64,000 bases of DNA from Sarcophilus harrisii (lineage: Eukaryota; Chordata; Mammalia; Dasyuromorphia; Dasyuridae), in the NCBI RefSeq assembly GCF_902635505.1, contig NC_045428.1, forward strand, positions 431,187,106 through 431,251,105. Reading direction: 5' to 3'. The notes below the pieces were generated by a model, which worked only from the letters and a program-made list of their open reading frames with translations, did no database searches and had not been told where the DNA came from. Shown one piece after another: positions 56,936-64,000 of this stretch (position 1 is its first letter; each line of letters opens with the position of its first letter). The position numbers were made by a program, and so were the translations under genes.

Positions 56936-57344
56936 TGATAATAAATCAGCATAAATGCCAAGAGATATTAGAATTTGAAGCGATTTCAGCAAATAAAGAA
57001 AGGGAGTTAAAATAGATAGGGAGTTTTAAAAAAGTTTAAAAAATTAGAGAAGGGATGGAAAATTTCTCTCTCTACTATGTGGTAAGCTATATTTATGCTC
57101 TTGAAATTTGGGGAACAGCATTTATTCCCACTGAAAGGTGGAATTATCTTGATTATTTCCTCAACCAAAGGATTTTCTAATTTTACTCAAAAAGCTATAG
57201 ATGTATGTCTTACTTCTAGTATATGAGATTATAATAATGGGCTTTGCTCTGTCTATATTTTGGAGGGTCAAAATATTTTGAGTGGGAACTCATACAATGA
57301 AATAGATGAAATAATAGAGATTGTAGTTGTAAAACTAATTAAAT
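56936..57344. other. Unassigned AT-rich sequence
   Basis: Nothing recognised. Confidence 0.4.
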
Positions 57345-57620
57345 GAGTATTCTGTGCTATCCACTTTCAGAAAAGGAACTGATAGAGTTTGAATGTAGAT
57401 TGAAGCATGTTTTTATTCTCTTCCTTTTTTTTTATTTTGTTTTTACTTTTGCAATATGACTAATATGGAAATATGTTTTGCAGGATTTCACATGTATACT
57501 TGCTATCTCATTTATCATCTTCACAATGAATGGGGGAGGGTGAGAAGGATGAATAGAATTTGGAACTCAAATTTTTAAAAAATGAATGCTAAAAAATAAA
57601 TTAATTAAAAATTAAAAGTA
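57345..57620 (+). mobile_element. L1 3' UTR fragment, second type
   Basis: 'caatatgactaatatggaaa' + 'tatgttttgcaggatttcac', 'gaatttggaactcaaatttt' + 'taaaaaatgaatgc', and an A-rich tail. Same type as 53208 and 55162. Confidence 0.8.
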
Positions 57621-57711
57621 AGTAAGTACTCTATGAAGTAGTTTTATTTTTTAGAATCTTCTTTATTGACTTAGGCTTTGCAAATCTAGAAGTAGGGGAT
57701 TAAATGGTCAA

Positions 57712-57890
57712 GAAGAGGCAGTGTAATATAATGGGGAAAATATAGGCCTTCACTCTCCTGGAGTGATTTATTTCTGTCTCTGAACCTTAATTTCTCCATC
57801 TTTAAAATGGGAATAATAAAACCTACACTACTTACTTCAGACAGTAGTCATAAGAAAAGTGCTTAAAAAGTATTAAATAAATTTGAAATA
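57712..57890 (+). repeat. MIR-like SINE
   Basis: 'tgtctctgaaccttaatttc' + 'tccatctttaaaatgggaat', 'aaagtgcttaaaaagtatta'. Confidence 0.65.
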
Positions 57891-58309
57891 ATATTTGGAT
57901 TATAATAAGCTGCAAGAAGTTTAGACAAATGCTCTTATATGACCTACATTTTAATTAGAGGACATTGCCTCAGTTCTGTGCATTTTTGACACTAAGTGAA
58001 AGTCCACAGGGATTTTTCTTCCAGAGAATTATTAGGCAAACCACTCAGTGATTCCGGGAAGGAAAAAGCTCTGAGCATTTTATAGTCTCATTATGACCTT
58101 TCAGTACAGAGATAACTTAGAAAGAAAAATGAAACTATTTCGGGAACAGGGAAATTTCTCTCTTCTGTTAGTACAAACTAATGACACAGTAATTCTTCAA
58201 AATGGATAGATTCTATCAGAACAGGGGACCTTCCCAGGGTTTTGTTTTGTTTTTTTTCCTGGAATAGCCTCTCTCCTCAACTTGGATTGTTGAAATCTTA
58301 TTCAACAAT
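57891..58309. other. Unassigned sequence
   Basis: Nothing recognised. Confidence 0.4.
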
Positions 58310-58626
58310 TAAAGAGTTCAATTCAAAGGTTACTTCTCCTATGAAGGCTTCTCTGATACCTACTACTGATAATGATTCTCCCCAAACGGACACATAGCCT
58401 TCCACAGACCTTTTGTTTTTCACCTTTTTCATTTATTTATCTTGTAATATTGTATATTGTTATTTGTGCTTATATGTTATCCTCCTACTAGATTTTAAAT
58501 TCCAAGAAGACAAAGGACCAGTCATTAAAATTTAGTATCTCCTTCCAATTCCTAGCTCAGAGCTCTGCCCACAGAAAGTGGTTTAAGAAATGTTTGTTGG
58601 ATGAATTAATGGATTATTGAATGAAT
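58310..58626 (+). repeat. L2 3' UTR and end
   Basis: 'caattcaaaggttacttctc' + 'ctatgaaggcttctctgata', 'gaagacaaaggaccagtcat', 'aatgtttgttggatgaatta'. Confidence 0.8.
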
Positions 58627-58704
58627 AAATGAATGGCAAGAGGAAGGCTGGAAATTCTGTTCTTTCAATATTAAATGAGGGAATGGAAATTAGTTCTTTC
58701 TATA

Positions 58705-59025
58705 AGTAGTTAATAGCTTCTTAGTACAGGAGGTTAAGGGCAGCAAGAATTACAGTGGATAGAATGTTGGGAATCAGGCAGATTCACTTCATGAGTTCAA
58801 ATCCAGGCCCTAGACATTTACTAACTGTGTTTGCCTGGACAAGTCACTTAATCCTGTTTGCCTCAGTTTTCTCATCTATAAAATGAGCTGGAGAAGGAAA
58901 TGACAAAGCACTCCAATATCTTTGTCAACAAAACCCCAAATAGGGTTTTAAAACTAAACACATGATCGAAATGGCTGAACAAGCAACAAAAAAGTAGTTA
59001 ATAGATCCTTAGTATAAGAAGTTAA
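58705..59025 (+). mobile_element. MAR1-like SINE within a 33-base flanking duplication
   Basis: Body 58738-58992, full length: 'gtggatagaatgttgggaat', 'gagttcaaatccaggcccta', 'aatgagctggagaaggaaat', 'gcactccaatatctttgtca', tail 'gaaatggctgaacaagcaac'. Its flanks (58705-58737 and 58993-59025) match at 28 of 33 bases. This is a very long duplication for a SINE. Confidence 0.85.
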
Positions 59026-59084
59026 CAAGAAGTTAACCTTTTAGTCTCTGTGGACATGTTGCAATATTTATTAAGGCCATTCAA

Positions 59085-59215
59085 GAAATTATTCAGTTCA
59101 AAAAGCATTTATGATGTGCCTATTATGATTGAGCATTGTTAGAGGCACCAAGAATAAAAATGAAATAAAAACACAGCATCAACTCTCAAGGAACTACAAT
59201 CTAACATAAAAAGTC
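59085..59215 (-). repeat. L2 3' end
   Basis: 'aaaaagcatttatgatgtgc' + 'ctattatgattgagcattgt', 'tctcaaggaactacaatcta'. Confidence 0.7.
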
Positions 59216-59479
59216 ATTTTAAATCTGAGCTCATAGTAATACTTTGGAGAACAGTGTATGTATCCCTTTTTCCCCCCTCAAAAGACTCTAGTTTGCTTAA
59301 ATCTCTTAGAATCATGGGCTCTCTTATGGCTATGAAGGAGGAGACTCTTTCCAGCCTTCCTCATAGTTACTCATAGCAGTCAAAATAAATAGTAGATTTT
59401 CTGTTTAAAAAAAGATAGATTTTAATAGATATTATATTTCAATATATTAGATACATATATTAACACACACACATATATA

Positions 59480-59707
59480 AAATCACATTTCTACATAGCT
59501 TTAAGGCTTATAAAGCACTCTCCCACAACTTTGTAAAGCAGATTGTGTCAATATTATTGTTACCATTTTATAGATAAAGGAATGGGGGTGAGGGTCAGGG
59601 ATATATATTGATTTGAATCAAAGACTATTGGTTAATTGACAGAGCCAAGGCTTCAACTAAATCTTTCTTTCTAATCACTCAGTCCTTGCTCTTTCCATTC
59701 CACCATC
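59480..59707 (-). repeat. MIR-like SINE
   Basis: 'ctttaaggcttataaagcac', 'acagagccaaggcttcaact', 'gctctttccattccaccatc'. Confidence 0.65.
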
Positions 59708-59718
59708 CTAATCCTCCC

Positions 59719-59720
<2 letters not shown>

Positions 59721-59764
<44 letters not shown>
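59721..59764. repeat. (CA)22 microsatellite
   Basis: Perfect CA run immediately after the MIR. Confidence 0.98.
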
Positions 59765-59770
<6 letters not shown>

Positions 59771-60089
59771 GTTTTCTGTCTTCCAACAGCTGTCTAACCT
59801 TGTCATATTTTAACCGTTCACTCAAGCTGCATACTTTTTACAACAGAGGGGCCCTGGCAGGTATTGATTTTTATTAAGCTTGCATTAAGCACTTAGCAGA
59901 AGGCAGTAATAAATTAGTAACCACCTCAGTGCTTTCCAAGTATAGCTAAAGTGGAACATAGCAGAATTCTGAGATGCATACCAAATATGCCCTATTTTGA
60001 GGAACTTAATAGAGAAAAAAGAAAGATAAAAACAGGGAAGACAGAGAGAGAAAAACTAAAAAAGAAAAAGGGGAAAGAAATAATAAGAA

Positions 60090-60210
60090 GAATTCACATT
60101 TTTATGGCTACTTTCAGATTTATAACATTTATTAGGAGATAGGTAATACAATTATTATTTCTCCCATCTTACAGATAAGGAAACAGAGGCTTAGAAAGGT
60201 GCTATTGGTT
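60090..60210 (-). repeat. MIR-like fragment
   Basis: 'tcccatcttacagataagga' + 'aacagaggcttagaaaggtg'. Confidence 0.7.
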
Positions 60211-60211
60211 A

Positions 60212-60970
60212 ATCAATAAAATATTTATTAAACCCTCCTTTGTTCCAGGCACTGTGTTAGTTGCTGTACGTACAAATACAAAAGTTAGACAAAGAACTGC
60301 CCTCAAGAACTTTATATTCTTTCAGCGATATACAGCACATCCGAAAGTTAAGTAAATGCAAGATATGAAGGATGTCTCAAAAGTCTTTATGCATGTTTAA
60401 ACTCCTGACTACACTGAGACTTTTGGAACTTGTCAGATTCAAAATAAAAACAAAGCATTTTGAGAATGGGGTAAGAATAAACAACCAAAAGAACCAAGAA
60501 CATCCTCTTAAGTTAGGTAGAATTTACTCTGAGCCTTAAAATTTCCAGGAAATGGAAACAAGAGAGGAGAACATGACAGGCAGGATATGTAGCTTATGCA
60601 GGGGTATGGAGACAGAAGATGTGATTTCATATATAAGTAAGAGCAAGTAGGCCAGTTTAAGTGGAGGATAGAGTATATGAGGAAAAAATAATATATATAA
60701 TCAGCTTAGAAAGATAAGTGAGAATCTGATTTGTAAAGGATTTTTAATGCCAAGCAAAAGAATTTATAGTTTATCCTCCAGGCAATAGGGAGCCACTGAA
60801 TATTCTTGAACAGAGCAGATACACAGTCAGACCTGTGCTTTAGGAATATCAGCTTAGCAGTTGAGTGGAAAATGGATTGGATAAGGTTTGCAAACATGGA
60901 TATAATGGTGGTGCCTTCAAAAGATAAAGTTATAAGAAAGGATTAGTTAGGGGGAAACTTGAGTTCTGTT
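60212..60970 (-). repeat. L2 LINE, 3' UTR and ORF2 C-terminus
   Basis: Starts with the reverse L2 end ('aaaatatttattaaaccctc', 'ccaggcactgtgttagttgc', 'ctgccctcaagaactttata'). The minus frame 60897-60706 keeps recognisable L2 ORF2 protein: IQSIFHSTAKLIFLKHRSDC and IQWLPIAWRINYKFFCLALK. The usual L2 reads LQSILHSAAKVIFLKRRSD and LQWLPVASRIKYKILCLAFK. L2 text resumes right of the L1 (62039-62103: 'tttgatgttcccgagatatc' + 'tgggaggacat'). Confidence 0.85.
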
Positions 60971-62038
60971 AAAAAATGTTCAGTTTTTCTGAAAAGTTTT
61001 TGTACAAACAAAACTAATGCAGACAAGATTAGAAAGGAAGCAATAAACTGGGAAAATATTTTTACAGTCAAAGGTTCTGAAAAAGGACTCATTTCCAAAA
61101 CATATAGAGAATTGACTCTAATTTATAAGAAATCAAGCCATTCTCCAGTTGATAAATGGTCAAAGGATATGAACAGACAATTCTCAGATGAAGAAATTGA
61201 AACTATTTCTAGCCATATGAAAAGATGTTCCAAGTCATTATTAATCAGAGAAATGCAAATTAAGACAATTCTGAGATACCACTACATACTTGTCAGACTG
61301 GCTAGAATGACAGGCAAAGATAATGCGGAATGTTGGAGGGGATGTGAGAAAACAGGGACACTAATACATTGTTGATGGAATTGTGAATACATCCAACCAT
61401 TCTGGAGAGCAATTTGGAACTATGCCCCAAAAGTTATCAAGCTGTGCTTCCCCTTTGATCCAGCAATGTTACTACTGGGCTTATATCCCAAAGAGATCAT
61501 AAAGAAGGGAATGGGATCTGTATGTGCAAGAATGTTTGTGGCAGCCCTCTTTGTAGTGGCCAGAAACTGGAAACTGAGTGGATGCCCAGCAATTAGAGAA
61601 TGGCTGAATAAATTGTGGTTTATGAATATTATGGAATGTTATTGTTTGGTAAGAAATGACCTATAGGATAATTTCAGAAAGGCCTGGAGAGACTTACATG
61701 AACTGATGCTGAGTGAAGCTAGGAGCAGGGCCAGGAGATCATGATATACTTCAATAACAATACTATATGATGATCAATTCTGATGGACATGGCCATCCTC
61801 AGCAATGAAATGAACCAAATCAGTTCCAATGGAGCAGTAATGAACTGAACCAGCTACGCCCAGCGAAAGAACTCTGGGAAATGACTAAAAACCATTACAT
61901 TGAATTCCCAATCCCTATATTTTTGCCCACTTGCATTTTGGATTTCTTCACAGGCTAATTGTACAATATTTCAGAGTCCGATTCTTTTTGTACAGCAAAA
62001 TAACGGTTTGGTCATGTAAAAAAAAATGTTCAGTTTTT
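60971..62038 (+). mobile_element. 5'-truncated L1 with 18-base exact TSD
   Basis: Body 60989-62020. Two frames keep L1 ORF2 C-terminal protein. 60959-61375 has NRQFSDEEIE, then SLLIREMQIKTILRYHY, ARMTGKDNAECWRGCEKTGT and LIHC; its first codons lie in flank/TSD. After a stop (TGA where Trp is usual) the reading resumes in 61466-61666 with LLLGLYPKE, MFVAALFVVARNWK and LNKLWFMNIMECYCLVRND. The 3' UTR ends 'agcaaaataacggtttggtc'. Exact flanks aaaaaatgttcagttttt at 60971-60988 and 62021-62038. About 1 kb inserted; not active, being 5'-truncated. Confidence 0.95.
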
Positions 62039-62103
62039 GATGTTCCCGAGATATCTGGGAGGACATATCAAGAAAGAAATGCAGGACTAGAGTTCAGAAT
62101 GGA

Positions 62104-62342
62104 AGTAAACTAACATTTATTAAATACCTACTGTATGCCAAACATTGTGTTTAACACTTTACAAATATTATCTCATCTGATCCTCACAACAACCCTGGGA
62201 GGTAATTGCTATTATTATCCCCATTTTATAGCTGAAGAAACTGAGACAAATAGATGATTTGTTGAGGGTCACACAGCTAGAGACCAGATTTGAACTCAGT
62301 TTTTTTCTGACCCTAGACCCAGTGCTCTCTATTCACTGCACA
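62104..62342 (-). repeat. MIR/THER1-like SINE, well kept
   Basis: 'aactaacatttattaaatac' + 'ctactgtatgcc', 'gatcctcacaacaaccctgg', 'tattatccccattttatagc', 'gggtcacacagctagagacc', 'cagtgctctctattcactgc'. One of the best MIR copies here. Confidence 0.88.
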
Positions 62343-63059
62343 GAGAGGTACAAAGAGGAGAGTTATAGGATGAAAGCTTGCTGAGATGGTAAGATCAGGT
62401 AAAGTGGAGTTTGGGGTTCTTTTTTGTTTGTTAGGGTTGTTTCTTTAGGGCAGGGAATATCTGTACATGTGTGAAGATCGCACGGGCCAGTTAGTGAATA
62501 AGGCGAGTGTGAAAATTAAGTGTAATTGAAAGTACAACCTTGCAGAAGAGACAGATGGAATCAAAAGCAAAAATAGAGGGCTTGGTATTGGCAATGCAAA
62601 GGGTTAGATCATTCTCCAAGAAGGGAGCAAAAGAGTAGAAAATGAAAGTGAAAGGATGATTTTAAGGTGATATTTAAAATGTGGATTTTTGGAAAAGAGG
62701 AAATTCCTGATAGATGGACTCAAATTTTTCAGCTGAGGGAGTGTGGAGAAGGGATGGTATAGGTAGTGAAAGTACACAAGAGTAATTTGGAAATGATTTT
62801 GACAAAGTCAAAAAGGCACAAAGTCCTAAAACAAAGTTAGCACTTGCTACATAGCAAAAAATATGAACATTACATATAAAAATAAGCAAAATAAAGTACA
62901 AGCAGTGTTCTTTAAGTTGTGATGCTAAAGATCTAATTTTGTAGATAATGTGGAAAGAATTAGAAATGCCAGGGTTAATTCTAACTTTGGTAAGCATGGA
63001 ATTCCAGTTTGGGATGAGATCAGTAAATAGAAATTGACTTGGTATTATTTTTCATTTGT
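62343..63059. other. Unassigned purine-rich sequence
   Basis: Perhaps an old LINE remnant in reverse, but no family can be named. A 107-codon minus frame (62674-62997) has no recognisable domain. Confidence 0.35.
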
Positions 63060-63225
63060 GCTTTTATTTATTGTTTTATTCATATTATAGTTATTTGTGA
63101 CTAAATATTATTTTCCCCGGTGAAGTTTTACACTCCTAAAGGACAAGGATTCTTAGAATACCTTGTACCTGGTTTGATGAATTTTCCATAGTAGGCAGCC
63201 AACAAATGTTTGTTAAATTGATTAT
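63060..63225 (+). repeat. L2 3' end
   Basis: 'ttacactcctaaaggacaag', 'ccatagtaggcagccaacaa' + 'atgtttgttaaattgatta'. Confidence 0.7.
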
Positions 63226-64000
63226 AAATAACAACAACAACAACAAAAAAAAACTAACACAAATCCTGACCAGTTCCTAAGCCTGGGTTCTACTAGAAAA
63301 AATAAGAGTTTTTTGTTTTTTTTTTTTACTCTAAATTTTCTTGTGTCTTCTCAATACTGTATATTCCCCATCCCTACTTACTAGTCCTTGGCAGAAGCTG
63401 ACAATTACTACAACATAGAAGAAATTGGAGGAAATAGAAGAGGATCTTCTCAGCACCTGCAGTAACTCCAACTAATTAAGGGAAAGTGTTGATGGTTCCC
63501 GACTCTAACCTCTTCTAGACTATTGAAAGCATCATGGGAAACAGCAAAGAAAATAACAAAGGATCATTAAAATTTAGTGATAAGGGAATAGAAGACCCTC
63601 CAGGGGAATATATTTAGTCTGCCAGCTCTTTAAAACACAAAGACATCATTCAGTCTCTTAAAGAGAACATGGATGGCAATACAGAAAGGCACATTTTCAC
63701 ACCTGAAATCAATGTTTCTCAATAGTACTTTTTCCACAGTAATACTTATTGAATCCCTTTTAGTTAATCATGCCCCTCCCCCTATCCCCAGAACCAATGA
63801 ATAGTATACATATATACATATACAACATGTATATGTGTTGTGTGTATATGTATAGATATATTATTTTTTTCTGAAGCAGAAACTCATAAGGAAAAATGGC
63901 ATCGGGGATTGCACTAAATAATTCTGTTGTTCTAATCTCAAAAAGCTATTCTTCTTAATTTAGGTAATAGACTTTGGTACAGACCTGTCTGACCTTGCCT
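63226..64000. other. Unassigned sequence with simple repeats
   Basis: (CAA)n at about 63231-63246, a T run near 63311-63327, and a TA/TG-rich stretch at about 63805-63862. No gene or interspersed repeat recognised. Confidence 0.4.

Noticed and set aside
59686-59877. Threonine-histidine repeat peptide frame
   Set aside because: It is the (CA)22 microsatellite translated.
1-64000. CRISPR array, bacterial operon, tRNA or rRNA genes
   Set aside because: Repeat content shows vertebrate nuclear DNA. tRNA-like words occur only as SINE heads with decayed promoters and tails, not as tRNA genes.

Overview
The window looks like AT-rich mammalian, almost certainly marsupial, nuclear DNA. The diagnosis rests on the repeats: many tRNA-headed SINEs with the CORE motif and a tail resembling RTE/BovB elements (MAR1-like), shorter tRNA SINEs of the WSINE/WALLSI type, several L1 3' ends of kinds I associate with marsupial L1s, and very abundant old L2, MIR (THER1-like) and L3/CR1 remnants. 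Species cannot be told. Family names are from memory of consensus sequences, and most edges are accurate only to about 10-30 bases unless a target-site duplication (TSD) fixes them.

No complete protein-coding gene, tRNA gene or rRNA gene can be supported. The window reads as intergenic DNA or the inside of a very long intron. Two stretches might be host exons: a 34-base segment with excellent splice sites at 30308-30341 (+), and a 163-codon open frame with a good acceptor at 55962-56453 (-). Neither could be assigned to a gene.

Layout. 1-9030: old SINE/MIR/L2 mosaic with a repeat-free island at about 4150-5480. 9049-9569: L1 end with a 17-base TSD. 9590-16320: more L2/MIR, a 24-base tandem repeat, and a Z-DNA-like stretch. 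16325-18200: a solo LTR followed by a decayed Tigger (pogo-type) DNA transposon transposase. 18335-25775: SINEs, a long C run, an L3/CR1 LINE carrying a younger L1 and a (TG)18 tract, a second solo LTR, and an L2 with a MIR inside it. 25776-30900: mostly unique, with a small hAT element that keeps its 8-base TSD and the candidate micro-exon. 31830-32179: third solo LTR. 32246-43000: SINE/L2/MIR mosaic. 43980-44870: repeat-free island. 45377-47146: two facing copies of an unclassified repeat, one struck by an L1. 47785-64000: L2, CR1, four L1 pieces, a SINE inside a 33-base flanking duplication, and an L1 that landed inside an L2.

The insertions give a relative order: L2, MIR and L3/CR1 are oldest and are hosts for others; the Tigger and hAT copies are also old; MAR1-like SINEs are intermediate; L1 ends and solo LTRs with exact TSDs are the youngest. 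I did not find a novel multi-gene system, and do not claim one.
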